A stretch of 64,000 nt of DNA from an uncultured Atopobium sp. (GTDB taxonomy: Bacteria; Actinomycetota; Coriobacteriia; Coriobacteriales; Atopobiaceae). The notes beneath the pieces are model-generated. The model searched no databases, was not told where the DNA came from, and saw only the letters and a list, made by a program, of their open reading frames with translations. How positions within the stretch are numbered: the first letter of the stretch is position 1; each line of letters opens with the position of its first letter. This document shows positions 18,414-27,451 of this stretch, one piece after another. Both the position numbers and the translations under genes were made by a program. Location of the stretch: contig CAMPVF010000005.1 of NCBI GenBank assembly GCA_946997485.1, forward strand, positions 44,869 to 108,868. Reading direction: 5' to 3'.

Positions 18414-18513
18414 TCGACATTTGCTCGACATTATTACCGCAGGTACAACGGTGTAACGCCACAGCTAATCGGCACATCACTCCTTATGATGCACATGCAC
18501 AAAGGAGGCTACC

Positions 18514-20097
18514 ATGTGCACTTACACCACAGATAACACACGTACCACCACCGGCACGCAACCCCACACTCAACACGCACCACGTGAAGTGTTCCCCACA
18601 CTTGACACGCTTACGCATCTTGCGCGCGAGCAAACATACACAATAGCTCCAATTGCATGCGAGCTTGATTCACACTTTACAACACCGCTCGACGTGTTGC
18701 GCATGCTGCAAACGGTGTCGCACCACGTGTACCTGCTGGAATCGGCGCGCCAGGCGCACGCGCGCGGTCGTTATTCATTTTTGGGCTTTAATCCCAAGCT
18801 TACTATTTTTTGCGAGAATGAAACGCTGCATATCGGCGATGTAGAGCTTCCCGCCCGCAATCCAACCGAGGCAATTCGCCAGCTCTTGCGCAAATACAAA
18901 AGTCCGCACCTTCCCAATATGCCCTCATTTACCGGCGGGTTAGTAGGATACATTGCATTTGAGTACCTGCGCTACAAGGAGCCAACCCTGACGGCAGCAC
19001 TCGGCGCAACAAATGCAGCAGCACCCGGCACAACCGCAACCGCAAACCCGCCCATACAGCAAACCCCTGCACGCGACCTCGACCTTATGCTTTTCGACAA
19101 GGTAATTGCCTTCGACAACAAAACACACAAACTTATCCTTATTGTAAATATCAAGCTCAACCACGTTGAGGAGCACTATCGCAAAGGCGTGTTCGAGCTT
19201 AATGAACTCGTCCACTTGCTCAACACGCCAGCGCCCCTGCGCAACGAAGAAGGGCACGTTACCAGCCCTATCACGGCGGCGTTTACCAAACAGGAATTTT
19301 GCAACACGGTGCGCCGCGTGCAAACACACATACAAAACGGCGACATATTTCAGCTTGTGCTCTCAAACCAAATGAGCGCACGCTTTACAGGAAGTTTGCT
19401 TGGCACCTATCGTGAGCTGCGGCGCATTAACCCAAGTCCTTACATGTTTTATTTTTGTGGCACCGATATTGAAGTTGCAGGAGCGTCGCCCGAAACACTT
19501 GTTGAGCTAAAAGAAGGTGTGCTGCACACCTACCCGCTTGCCGGCACGCGGCCGCGCGGCACTACGCCGCAAGAAGACGACGCCCGCGCAGCAGAGCTAC
19601 TCGCCGATAAAAAAGAGTGCGCCGAACACAACATGCTTGTTGACCTCGGCAGAAACGACCTTGGCCGCATTTCAACGTTTGGCAGCGTAGTAGTAGAAAA
19701 ATTCCACGCTATCGAAAAGTTTTCGCACGTTATGCACATTGGCTCAACGGTGCGCGGGCACATACAGCACGGCTTTGACGCGCTCGACGCCATTGCGGCG
19801 GTGATGCCTGCAGGCACACTAAGCGGCGCGCCAAAAATACGCGCCTGCGAGCTTATTGGCACGTTTGAAAAGGTAAAACGCGGTATCTACGGCGGCGCCC
19901 TTGGCTACATCGACTTTACCGGCAACATGGACATGTGCATTGGCATACGCCTCATCTACAAAAAAGCCGGCCGCGTTTTTGTGCACACGGGCGCAGGTAT
20001 TGTGGCCGACTCTATTCCTGAGCACGAATTTAACGAGTGCATCCATAAAGCAAAGTCGTCGTTTGCTGCACTTGGATACACCGGGGAGGTTGAGTAG
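18514..20097 (+). CDS. trpE: Anthranilate synthase component I
   Basis: 527 residues, chorismate-binding enzyme fold. The tryptophan feedback element L-L-E-S is seen near residue 71; the catalytic C-terminal half has A-G-A-S-P-E-T-L-V, T-Y-P-L-A-G-T-R-P-R-G and H-N-M-L-V-D-L-G-R-N-D-L-G, and P-A-G-T-L-S-G-A-P-K. It makes anthranilate from chorismate with ammonia supplied by TrpG. AAAGGAGG precedes the ATG. It is the first gene after the T-box and is separated from trpG by one base. A short Ala-rich insertion (about 160-190) is not typical of the family but lies outside the active site. Confidence 0.97.
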   Translation: MCTYTTDNTRTTTGTQPHTQHAPREVFPTLDTLTHLAREQTYTIAPIACELDSHFTTPLDVLRMLQTVSHHVYLLESARQAHARGRYSFLGFNPKLTIFCENETLHIGDVELPARNPTEAIRQLLRKYKSPHLPNMPSFTGGLVGYIAFEYLRYKEPTLTAALGATNAAAPGTTATANPPIQQTPARDLDLMLFDKVIAFDNKTHKLILIVNIKLNHVEEHYRKGVFELNELVHLLNTPAPLRNEEGHVTSPITAAFTKQEFCNTVRRVQTHIQNGDIFQLVLSNQMSARFTGSLLGTYRELRRINPSPYMFYFCGTDIEVAGASPETLVELKEGVLHTYPLAGTRPRGTTPQEDDARAAELLADKKECAEHNMLVDLGRNDLGRISTFGSVVVEKFHAIEKFSHVMHIGSTVRGHIQHGFDALDAIAAVMPAGTLSGAPKIRACELIGTFEKVKRGIYGGALGYIDFTGNMDMCIGIRLIYKKAGRVFVHTGAGIVADSIPEHEFNECIHKAKSSFAALGYTGEVE

Positions 20098-20098
20098 C

Positions 20099-20731
20099 AT
20101 GACGCTGTTAATCGACAATTACGATAGCTTTACCTACAACCTGTATCAATACATTGGCAGCATAAACCCAAATATAACTACCGTACGCAACGATGAGCTG
20201 CGCATTGAGGACATTGCCACGCTGGCGCCTGACCGCATTGTTATTTCGCCCGGTCCTGGAGCTCCGTGCGATGCCGGCTGCATCGAAGCCGTTGTCCGCA
20301 CATATGCAACCAGCGTGCCAATTCTTGGCGTGTGCCTTGGTCATCAAGCAATTTGCGAGGCATTTGGCGCGCGCATCGTGCACGCAAAAACTCTCATGCA
20401 TGGCAAAACATCTACCGTTGCCATCAACAACCACGTGCCCATATTTGCAGGTTTACCAGGCCAAATAGAGGTTGCGCGCTATCATTCACTTGCGGTTGAT
20501 GAACAAACGCTGCCAGCGCAGCTTCAGGTGTGTGCCCGCGCGCAGGATGGCGAGGTAATGGCAGTAGCACACGTGTCACAGCCCGTATATGGCGTGCAAT
20601 TTCACCCCGAATCGATAATGACGCCGTGTGGCATGCAAATTCTTAAAAATTTTATGAAGTTACGGGGAACTATGACGCCAAACGCAGCTATGCAGACACC
20701 ACAAGCAGCAGTGCAGCAAACGCGCACCTAA
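20099..20731 (+). CDS. trpG: Anthranilate synthase glutamine amidotransferase component
   Basis: 210 residues from the ATG at 20099, with GGGGAGG about 9 bases upstream; a longer open frame reaches back into trpE and is not used. Class I amidotransferase with oxyanion G-P-G-A-P-C-D-A-G, nucleophile Cys in L-G-V-C-L-G-H-Q-A-I, and the His/Glu pair in V-Q-F-H-P-E-S-I. It hydrolyses glutamine and channels ammonia to TrpE. The C-terminal about 20 residues are a short Ala/Gln/Thr tail. Second gene of the operon. Confidence 0.97.
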   Translation: MTLLIDNYDSFTYNLYQYIGSINPNITTVRNDELRIEDIATLAPDRIVISPGPGAPCDAGCIEAVVRTYATSVPILGVCLGHQAICEAFGARIVHAKTLMHGKTSTVAINNHVPIFAGLPGQIEVARYHSLAVDEQTLPAQLQVCARAQDGEVMAVAHVSQPVYGVQFHPESIMTPCGMQILKNFMKLRGTMTPNAAMQTPQAAVQQTRT

Positions 20732-20794
20732 CCTCACCACAGCACATATCAGCAGTACATATATCTACTAACCCATCACAGCAAGGAGTTTCTC

Positions 20795-21823
20795 ATGATT
20801 AGCGAAGCAATTAAAAAAATCGTAAACAAAGAAGATCTCACATACGATGAGTCGTATATGGTTATGAACGAAATAATGGACGGCGCTACAACAGCCACGC
20901 AAAACGCGGCCTTTTTAGCTGCACTTTCAACAAAAAGCACGCGCGCCGAAACCATCGATGAAATTTGTGGCTGCGCGCAGGCGATGCGCGAGCACGCGCG
21001 CACGGTAACCCCTCACTGCAACGTAATGGAGCTTGTTGGCACGGGCGGCGACGGCTCAAACAGCTTTAACATATCAACTACCTCGGCATTTGTGGTGGCA
21101 GCAGCGGGCGTACCAGTTGCCAAACACGGCAATCGCGCTGCCTCGTCGGCAACGGGTGCCGCCGATTGCCTCGAAGCGCTCGGCGTTACCATTACGCAAA
21201 GCCCTGCCCTCTGCGAAGATCTCCTCAAAACTGTTGGCATGTGCTTTATGTTTGCTCAGGCGTATCACAGCTCCATGAAGTATGTGGCTCCCATCCGCAA
21301 AGAGCTGGGCGTGCGCACCGTGTTTAACATTTTGGGGCCGCTCACCAACCCCGCGCACCCAACAATGCAGCTACTTGGCGTGTATGACGAATACCTGGTT
21401 GAACCCTTGGCGCAGGTGCTCATAAAGTTGGGTGTTACACGCGGCATGGTGGTGTATGGCAAAGACGGCATGGATGAACTTTCAATAAGTGCGCCTTCGG
21501 TTGTATGCGAAATAACAAACGGCACCACGCGTACGTATGAAATTACCCCCGAGGAAGCCGGTCTCAAGCGTTACAACAAAAACGACATCCGCGGCGGAAA
21601 TCCGCAGCGCAATGCACAAATTACCCGCGATGTACTGGCTGGCAAACCCGGTGCCTATCGCGATGCAACGCTGCTTAATGCGGGCGCGGCGCTTGTTATT
21701 GCAGGTAAAGCCGCCACAATGGCGCAGGGCGCGGAGCTTGCTGCCAAACTCATTGATACGCATAAAGCTCAGTATGTGTTAGATGAACTTATCGAGAAAA
21801 GCGCGGGTCACGTGGGTGAATAG
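20795..21823 (+). CDS. trpD: Anthranilate phosphoribosyltransferase
   Basis: 342 residues, normal length. The PRPP-binding loop G-T-G-G-D-G-S-N-S-F-N-I-S-T is at about 75-90, with K-H-G-N-R-A-A-S-S and the magnesium region G-M-D-E-L-S further on. It transfers phosphoribosyl from PRPP to anthranilate. AAGGAG is positioned 7 bases before the ATG. It is not fused to trpG, unlike in some enterobacteria. Confidence 0.97.
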   Translation: MISEAIKKIVNKEDLTYDESYMVMNEIMDGATTATQNAAFLAALSTKSTRAETIDEICGCAQAMREHARTVTPHCNVMELVGTGGDGSNSFNISTTSAFVVAAAGVPVAKHGNRAASSATGAADCLEALGVTITQSPALCEDLLKTVGMCFMFAQAYHSSMKYVAPIRKELGVRTVFNILGPLTNPAHPTMQLLGVYDEYLVEPLAQVLIKLGVTRGMVVYGKDGMDELSISAPSVVCEITNGTTRTYEITPEEAGLKRYNKNDIRGGNPQRNAQITRDVLAGKPGAYRDATLLNAGAALVIAGKAATMAQGAELAAKLIDTHKAQYVLDELIEKSAGHVGE

Positions 21824-21948
21824 TCACTAACTACAGCAGGTGCACGCAGGCGAGCCAGCTAAAACCGCAGGTAAAGCGACTAAGTACAGCATGTACCATC
21901 GGAAAGCACCGTCACTATCAACCACAGCATTACATGAAAGGAGCAATC

Positions 21949-22932
21949 GTGGAGTCTATTTTGTACGAATTAGCAAACGCTGCAAAACAGCGTGTAGCTG
22001 CGCAGCAGCGCATGTGTTCACGCAGCACCATGCGTCTGCGCGCAGAAGAAGCGCTTGCGCGTGAAAACGCACGCGACGTACACGATACCGCACGCGATGC
22101 ACTCGGCAGCACTCGCGACACCGCGCACAACACAGTAAATCACACTCACTACCCCTTCGAAGCAGCGCTTGCGTGCGGCCGCCTTGCCGCCATTTGCGAA
22201 TGCAAAAAAGCTAGCCCATCAAAAGGAATTATCGCATCCAATTTTCCCTATCTATCCATAGCGCAGAGTTATGAAAAGGCAGGTGCAGCCGCTATCTCGG
22301 TGTTAACTGAGCCAACCCAGTTTCAAGGGTCCATAACCTATTTGCATGAGATTGCAACGCAGGTATCCCTTCCCTGTCTGCGCAAAGATTTTATTGTAGA
22401 CGACTACATGATTTACGAGGCAAAAGCCCAGGGCGCAGCTGCGGTGCTCCTCATTGTGAGCATTCTTAGCGACGCTGAACTTGCGTGCTTTATACGCGTA
22501 TGCGACAGCCTAGCTCTCTCAGCATTGGTAGAAGTTCACAATGAGAACGAAGCTCAACGCGCCATTGCAGCAGGTGCGCGGGTTATTGGCATAAACAATC
22601 GCAATCTTCACGATTTTAGTGTTGATATTCACCAAACGGAGCGCGTACGCGCATGTATCCCCAGCTCAATATTGGTGGTTTCCGAAAGCGGCATACATAC
22701 CGCACACGACATTGCATACCTTTACAGCTGCAACGTTAACGCGGTGCTTATTGGGGAAGCGCTGATGCGCGCGCGCGACAAAAAAGCTACGCTTGCGGCG
22801 CTCTTTTCAAAACTTCCTCAAGCTGCACGCAAAAGCAAAAACACGCAGGTAAACACATATGCAGCCAAAAATGCAAACCACACTGCGGACGAACCCACCG
22901 GCCCCAGCGCTATTGGCAGGAGCGCACTATGA
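21949..22932 (+). CDS. trpC: Indole-3-glycerol phosphate synthase
   Basis: 327 residues from GTG at 21949; AAAGGAG is 5 bases upstream, whereas the ATG at 21934 would place that ribosome site inside the gene. TIM-barrel residues are seen: I-C-E-C-K-K-A-S-P-S-K-G, L-R-K-D-F-I-V-D-D-Y, A-L-V-E-V-H-N-E-N-E and I-G-I-N-N-R-N-L. It closes the indole ring of CdRP with loss of CO2. An N-terminal Arg/Ala/His-rich insertion (about residues 20-60) and a 40-residue disordered tail are atypical. The stop overlaps the trpF start (ATGA). Confidence 0.95.
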   Translation: MESILYELANAAKQRVAAQQRMCSRSTMRLRAEEALARENARDVHDTARDALGSTRDTAHNTVNHTHYPFEAALACGRLAAICECKKASPSKGIIASNFPYLSIAQSYEKAGAAAISVLTEPTQFQGSITYLHEIATQVSLPCLRKDFIVDDYMIYEAKAQGAAAVLLIVSILSDAELACFIRVCDSLALSALVEVHNENEAQRAIAAGARVIGINNRNLHDFSVDIHQTERVRACIPSSILVVSESGIHTAHDIAYLYSCNVNAVLIGEALMRARDKKATLAALFSKLPQAARKSKNTQVNTYAAKNANHTADEPTGPSAIGRSAL

Positions 22933-23612
22933 TTGGTACAAAATTGTGCGGCATCACAAACCCGGCAATTATTCCCTGCATTAACGCATGCATGCCCACC
23001 TACGTTGGGCTTATGTTTTATCGGCAAAGCAAACGTTTTATACCCCAGGATACAGCGCGGGCGCTTAAAGCGCAGCTCAACCCCCATATAACCTGTGTTG
23101 GCGTGTTTGTAAATGCCGAGCCTAATACGGTAGCCCAGGCGCTTGAACGTGGCGTGTGCGATGTGGCGCAACTTCATGGCACAGAGGACAACGCCTACAT
23201 ACGCGCGCTCACCCGCCTTACAAATAAGCCCATTATCCAGGCATTTTGCGTGAAGGACGAAAACACAATTCTCCGCGCTAACAACAGCATCGCGCCCATG
23301 GTACTCCTCGATGCGGGCGGTGGCAGCGGCACCTGCTTTGATTGGCGCTTGCTGTGCAACGTGAGGCGCCCCTATATTCTTGCAGGTGGACTTGCGCCGC
23401 ACAACGTGTACCAGGCGCTTTGCACGGCAAGCAGCTACCGTGCGCCCATTGCTGTAGACGTAAGCAGTGGTATTGAAACAAACGGTGTAAAAGACGCCAC
23501 CAAAATTACAGCATTTATGCATGAAGTTGCGCGGTTTAATCACGAACACACACACGTGCACACAGGCGGGCATGTAGAAACGCACGTAAACGCATGTGCA
23601 GACGAACACTAG
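22929..23612 (+). CDS. trpF: Phosphoribosylanthranilate isomerase
   Basis: 227 residues, TIM barrel. K-L-C-G-I-T at the N-terminus carries the catalytic cysteine; the catalytic Asp is in V-L-L-D-A-G-G-G-S-G-T, and A-G-G-L-A-P-H-N-V plus A-V-D-V-S-S-G-I-E form the phosphate site. It rearranges PRA to CdRP, the substrate of TrpC. Coupled to trpC by ATGA overlap. The last 20 residues are His-rich. Confidence 0.96.
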   Translation: MIGTKLCGITNPAIIPCINACMPTYVGLMFYRQSKRFIPQDTARALKAQLNPHITCVGVFVNAEPNTVAQALERGVCDVAQLHGTEDNAYIRALTRLTNKPIIQAFCVKDENTILRANNSIAPMVLLDAGGGSGTCFDWRLLCNVRRPYILAGGLAPHNVYQALCTASSYRAPIAVDVSSGIETNGVKDATKITAFMHEVARFNHEHTHVHTGGHVETHVNACADEH

Positions 23613-23627
23613 CCGAAAGGACATCTC

Positions 23628-24977
23628 ATGGAACAAAAATCACAGGTATACGCACAGGCCAACACGGCAGCGTGTAAAGCAGCAGGTACGGCAGGTACAG
23701 CAGCAGCCGCGCAAGTCCCGCAAGCAACCACACAAGCAACCATACAAGCAGCCGCACAAGCCCCGCAAGCAGCCTCGCAAGCAGCCACACCCCACAAAAA
23801 AGGCCGCTTTGGCGCATTTGGCGGCCAGTACATTCCCGAAACGCTCATGTATGCCGTCCAAGAGCTCGACAACGCCTACACAACATACAAAAACGACCCC
23901 GCATTCAACGCAGAATTGCACAACCTCCTCAACAATTACGCAGGTAGACCCTCGCTTTTGTATTACGCGCAAAAAATGACGGAAGATTTGGGCGGCGCAA
24001 AAATTTACCTTAAACGAGAAGACCTCAACCACACGGGCGCGCACAAAATTAACAACGTGCTTGGCCAGGCTCTTCTCGCGAAAAAAATGGGCAAAACACG
24101 CCTTATTGCCGAAACAGGCGCAGGTCAGCACGGTGTTGCCACGGCAACGGCGGCAGCGTTGTTTAACATGCAGTGCACCATTTTTATGGGGAAACACGAC
24201 ACCGAGCGCCAGGCACTTAACGTGTATAAAATGCGCCTGTTGGGTGCCGACGTGCGCGCGGTTTCGTCGGGCACAGCAACGCTTAAAGACGCAGTAAACG
24301 AGGCGCTGCGCGAGTGGACGCGTCGCATCGACGACACGCACTATTGCATAGGCTCGGTTATGGGGCCACACCCCTTCCCCACCATGGTTCGCGATTTTCA
24401 GGCTGTTATCTCAAAAGAAATTAAAGAGCAAATGCGTGCGGCCGAAGGAAAGCTGCCCGACGCTGTGTGCGCGTGCGTGGGCGGAGGCTCAAACGCTATA
24501 GGATCGTTTTATCACTTTATAAACGACCCACAGGTGGCGCTTTATGGCTGCGAAGCCGCAGGTAGAGGTACCGATAGCCCCGATACCGCAGCCACGCTCA
24601 CCACGGGAAGCACGGGTATTTTTCATGGCATGAAGTCGATTTTTTGCCAGGACGCCTACGGCCAAATAGCGCCCGTCTACTCCATTTCGGCGGGCCTCGA
24701 CTACCCGGGCATTGGCCCTGAGCACGCCTATTTGCACGAGATTGGCAGAGCACACTACGTTCCCATTACCGATACGCAAGCGGTTGAAGCCTTTGAATAT
24801 CTTTCAAAAACAGAAGGCATTATCCCTGCTATTGAGTCGGCTCACGCGCTCGCATTTGCCATGCAGCTTGCTAAAACTATGGACAAAACGAAAACCATCG
24901 TGGTAACAATTTCTGGACGCGGCGATAAGGATTGCGCTGCTATTGCACGGTATAAAGGAGAAGATATTCATGACTAG
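23628..24977 (+). CDS. trpB: Tryptophan synthase beta chain
   Basis: 449 residues. PLP-binding Lys lies in L-N-H-T-G-A-H-K-I-N-N; the phosphate loop G-G-G-S-N-A-I-G and the catalytic E-T-G-A-G-Q-H-G-V-A are intact. The beta subunit joins indole and serine. The first about 57 residues are an Ala/Gln/Thr extension of four-residue repeats (for example Q-A-T-T, Q-A-A-A) with a 12-base DNA period, absent from ordinary TrpB, before the canonical G-R-F-G-A-F-G-G-Q-Y. GAAAGGA is a few bases before the ATG. Overlaps trpA by 8 bases. Confidence 0.97.
   Translation: MEQKSQVYAQANTAACKAAGTAGTAAAAQVPQATTQATIQAAAQAPQAASQAATPHKKGRFGAFGGQYIPETLMYAVQELDNAYTTYKNDPAFNAELHNLLNNYAGRPSLLYYAQKMTEDLGGAKIYLKREDLNHTGAHKINNVLGQALLAKKMGKTRLIAETGAGQHGVATATAAALFNMQCTIFMGKHDTERQALNVYKMRLLGADVRAVSSGTATLKDAVNEALREWTRRIDDTHYCIGSVMGPHPFPTMVRDFQAVISKEIKEQMRAAEGKLPDAVCACVGGGSNAIGSFYHFINDPQVALYGCEAAGRGTDSPDTAATLTTGSTGIFHGMKSIFCQDAYGQIAPVYSISAGLDYPGIGPEHAYLHEIGRAHYVPITDTQAVEAFEYLSKTEGIIPAIESAHALAFAMQLAKTMDKTKTIVVTISGRGDKDCAAIARYKGEDIHD
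23711..23790 (+). repeat. 12-bp tandem repeats in the 5' end of trpB
   Basis: About six degenerate units of the type AGCAACCACACA; the reading frame is kept and each unit codes four residues (Q/A/T/P). This explains the long low-complexity N-terminus of TrpB and looks like recent slippage expansion. Confidence 0.7.
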
Positions 24978-25803
24978 TATTGCAGAAGCGTTTAACACAC
25001 CAGCAAACACCGCCCGCGAAAACACTGCCACGCAAAACCACGCGGCAGAAAATAACGCGCCACACAAAGCCGCATTTATCCCCTTTGTTACCTGCGGCGA
25101 TCCCAATATCGAAACCACCAAGCGCATCATTCTTGCTATGCAGGATGCAGGAGCCTCCCTCATTGAACTGGGCATTCCCTTTTCCGATCCCACGGCCGAA
25201 GGTCCCGTTATTCAGGCAGCCAACGTGCGCGCGCTTGCGGCTGGCACTACAACCGACGCCATTTTTACCATGGTAAGTGACATGCAGGATGACATTCATG
25301 TGCCGCTCGTCTTTATGACCTACGCCAACGTTGTGTTTTCGTACGGCAAAGAAAGGTTTATGCAGCGCTGCCACGAAGTTGGTATAGCAGGTATTATTCT
25401 TCCCGATGTGCCCTTCGAAGAAAAAGACGAGTTTGAAGCGGTGTGCGAACGCTACAACGTTGCTCTTATATCGCTCATTGCACCCACATCGCACGAGCGT
25501 ATTGCCACAATTGCAAAAAACGCGCGCGGCTTTATCTACCTTGTTTCGAGCTTGGGCACCACAGGCGAGCGCAGCTACATTACCACCGACTTGGCGTCTA
25601 TTGTGCGCACTATCCGCACGTACACAACCATTCCGTGCGCCATCGGCTTTGGCATCTCGCAGCCGCAGCAGGCAGCGCACATGGGGGCAATTGCCGATGG
25701 TGTTATTGTTGGCTCGGCCATAGTTAAGCTGGTAGAACGCTATAAAAACGATGCTCCGCAGTATGTTCATGAGTATATAACGTCGATGATAAAAGCAATG
25801 TAG
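24970..25803 (+). CDS. trpA: Tryptophan synthase alpha chain
   Basis: 277 residues from the ATG at 24970; AAAGGAG at about 24954 fits this start better than the upstream in-frame ATG at 24943. Catalytic Glu in I-E-L-G-I-P-F-S-D-P and Asp in G-I-I-L-P-D-V-P are present, as are L-V-S-S-L-G-T-T-G and the G-F-G-I-S phosphate loop. It cleaves indole-3-glycerol phosphate and passes indole to TrpB. Residues 10-33 are an Asn/Ala/Thr-rich insertion. Last gene of the operon. Confidence 0.96.
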   Translation: MTSIAEAFNTPANTARENTATQNHAAENNAPHKAAFIPFVTCGDPNIETTKRIILAMQDAGASLIELGIPFSDPTAEGPVIQAANVRALAAGTTTDAIFTMVSDMQDDIHVPLVFMTYANVVFSYGKERFMQRCHEVGIAGIILPDVPFEEKDEFEAVCERYNVALISLIAPTSHERIATIAKNARGFIYLVSSLGTTGERSYITTDLASIVRTIRTYTTIPCAIGFGISQPQQAAHMGAIADGVIVGSAIVKLVERYKNDAPQYVHEYITSMIKAM

Positions 25804-25867
25804 GCCGCGCGCAGGCACGTCTAACGCCGCGTGCGGGCGCCCGGGTGCACGCGTGCGGTCGCGCGGC
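25804..25867 (+). terminator. GC-rich hairpin after trpA
   Basis: GCCGCGC (25804-25810) can pair with GCGCGGC (25861-25867), with more GC pairing inside (GTGCG/CGCAC-type arms at 25830-25856). It has no T-run, so termination efficiency is uncertain. Confidence 0.4.
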
Positions 25868-26197
25868 GGCTCCACAAAAACCCGCACAATCGCACACAGA
25901 ATGCCCGCAACTTACGCCGTTTGTTTCGAGTTGTTTACGGATTCAGCCAATTTTAATATTCGGAACGTGTCCGCGTGCGGGCTGCCCTATCATTTTTATG
26001 AGCTGAAACCAGCTGCTGTATGCAAAGTAAGTTATACAACGTACGTTTTATGCATATTGCACACCTGAGCAGCGAGTCACATCGCGCGGCGCACAAGAGG
26101 TGTACAACGCTAAAACCTGTTTGCATAGCACTTTGCTCGCAGCACATGTATTCATTCGAATATGCACCGAGCATATTCAATACCCTAAGGAGGCGTT
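25868..26197. other. Gap between trpA and metQ
   Basis: No gene is supported. I looked for SAM-I and T-box consensus sequences ahead of the methionine-type transporter and found neither. AAGGAGG at 26187-26193 serves metQ. AT-richer sequence at 25935-25965 and 26120-26190 may carry promoters. Confidence 0.4.
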
Positions 26198-27253
26198 ATG
26201 GCTCAGCAAACACATTCAGCAGATACTAACCAACCACAAAGTGTGCAGAACTCCATGCACACACAACAGAGCGCAGCCATGCGCCCCGATGCGAGTAGTT
26301 TATTCGACCAAGATATAAGCCAAGTGGTACGCACTAAGCGCACCTTGCCGCTTAAACTTATCGCGGTGGTTGCAGCCGTGCTGGTAGTTGCCTGTGTTGC
26401 CTGGTTTGCACAGCCGCACAAGGCAGACGTTGCTAAAAAAGGCACAAAAGACAACCCCGTTGTTGTTGGCGTGGTGGGTGCAAACGATCCGCAGTGGCGT
26501 ACGTTTGTCGATGAAGCGCAAAAACAGGGAATTTATGTGGAGCTTAAAAACTTCACCGACTACACGTCCGAAAACCCCGCGCTGGCGCAAGGCTCGCTCG
26601 ACCTCAACGAGTTTCAGCACATTTTGTATCTTGCAAACTACAACGTGAAAAACGACCAGGATTTGCAGCCTATTGGCGGTGTTGCCATTTACCCGCTTGG
26701 CCTGTATTCAAAGCAGTTTAAAGCAAAAGAGGAAATTCCTGCAAATACTACGGTTACCATTCCAAACGACGAAACCAACCAGGCGCGCGCCCTCGGCGTG
26801 CTCGAAAGCGCCGGTTTAATCAAAATTAAAAACGGTTGGACGCCGTTTGTAACTCCGCGCGACATCGACAAAGAGCACTCGCGTGTTCATGTTCAGCCAG
26901 TTGAAGCAGCAAAAGTTGCAAACTCACTGTCCGACCCTTCGGTAAGCGCCGCAGTTATCAACAACGACTACATTAAAGACGCAGGTATTAAAGCACAAGA
27001 TGCCCTCTTCCGCGACAGTGCCGAAACCGACACAGCAAAACCCTACGTAAACGTGTGGGTGTCGCGCAAGGAAGACGCAAACAACGAAACTTACAAAAAG
27101 CTTGTAGAAATTTGGCATAGTGACGCTGTTTCGAAGGCGCTGTCCGACAAGCTCGACAACACGGGCGTGCTCAATAATGACAGCCCCGAAGTGCTGCAAG
27201 AAACGCTCGAAAAAACGCAGGAAGCGCTTAAAGCCTCCCTTGCATCCAAGTAA
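26198..27253 (+). CDS. metQ: MetQ/NlpA-family substrate-binding protein of a methionine-type ABC importer
   Basis: 351 residues. An unusually long N-region of about 60 residues precedes a hydrophobic segment L-I-A-V-V-A-A-V-L-V-V-A-C, in which V-V-A-C could be a lipobox, so it is either a lipoprotein or an N-anchored protein. The rest (about 80-345) matches NlpA/MetQ: G-V-V-G-A-N-D-P-Q-W, L-A-Q-G-S-L-D-L-N-E-F-Q-H, P-L-G-L-Y-S and I-P-N-D-E-T-N-Q-A-R-A. The D-L-N-x-F-Q-H motif is typical of methionine binders. First gene of a metQ-metN-metI set. Confidence 0.92.
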   Translation: MAQQTHSADTNQPQSVQNSMHTQQSAAMRPDASSLFDQDISQVVRTKRTLPLKLIAVVAAVLVVACVAWFAQPHKADVAKKGTKDNPVVVGVVGANDPQWRTFVDEAQKQGIYVELKNFTDYTSENPALAQGSLDLNEFQHILYLANYNVKNDQDLQPIGGVAIYPLGLYSKQFKAKEEIPANTTVTIPNDETNQARALGVLESAGLIKIKNGWTPFVTPRDIDKEHSRVHVQPVEAAKVANSLSDPSVSAAVINNDYIKDAGIKAQDALFRDSAETDTAKPYVNVWVSRKEDANNETYKKLVEIWHSDAVSKALSDKLDNTGVLNNDSPEVLQETLEKTQEALKASLASK

Positions 27254-27272
27254 ACACAATAGGTTATACTCA

Positions 27273-27304
27273 AAGAGTGCCCGGCGTAATGTCGGGCTCT
27301 CTTG
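27273..27304 (+). terminator. Intercistronic hairpin after metQ
   Basis: GAGTGCCCG and CGGGCTCTC pair with one mismatch and a 9-base loop. No long T-run; it may partly terminate or stabilise metQ mRNA, keeping the binding protein in excess. Confidence 0.45.
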
Positions 27305-27307
27305 CAT

Positions 27308-27420
27308 ACCGTGCACAGCTTATGCACCGTGCAAAATTTGTTTAACATGCACGCCTTATGCAACATACATACCATGCACATCGTGCACACCGTGTAAAAC
27401 ATGCACACCGTGCACATCTT
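27308..27420. repeat. Degenerate CATGCACACCGTGCAC repeats between metQ and metN
   Basis: Five to six imperfect copies of an 8-16-base GTGCACAYCGTGCAC-like unit, many containing the palindrome TGCA, fill the gap. No gene is encoded. Confidence 0.55.
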
Positions 27421-27451
27421 TCAAAACATACCTTTCGCAAACGAGGTCACT

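Noticed and set aside
25868..26197. Possible SAM or T-box riboswitch before the metQNI genes
   Set aside because: I looked for AGGTGG-type T-box and SAM-I core sequences and found none; the gap shows only weak AT-rich blocks.
27308..27420. CRISPR or small gene in the metQ-metN gap
   Set aside because: Repeats are short, irregular and palindromic with no spacer pattern; frames across them are Cys/Thr/Pro shadows without a start signal.
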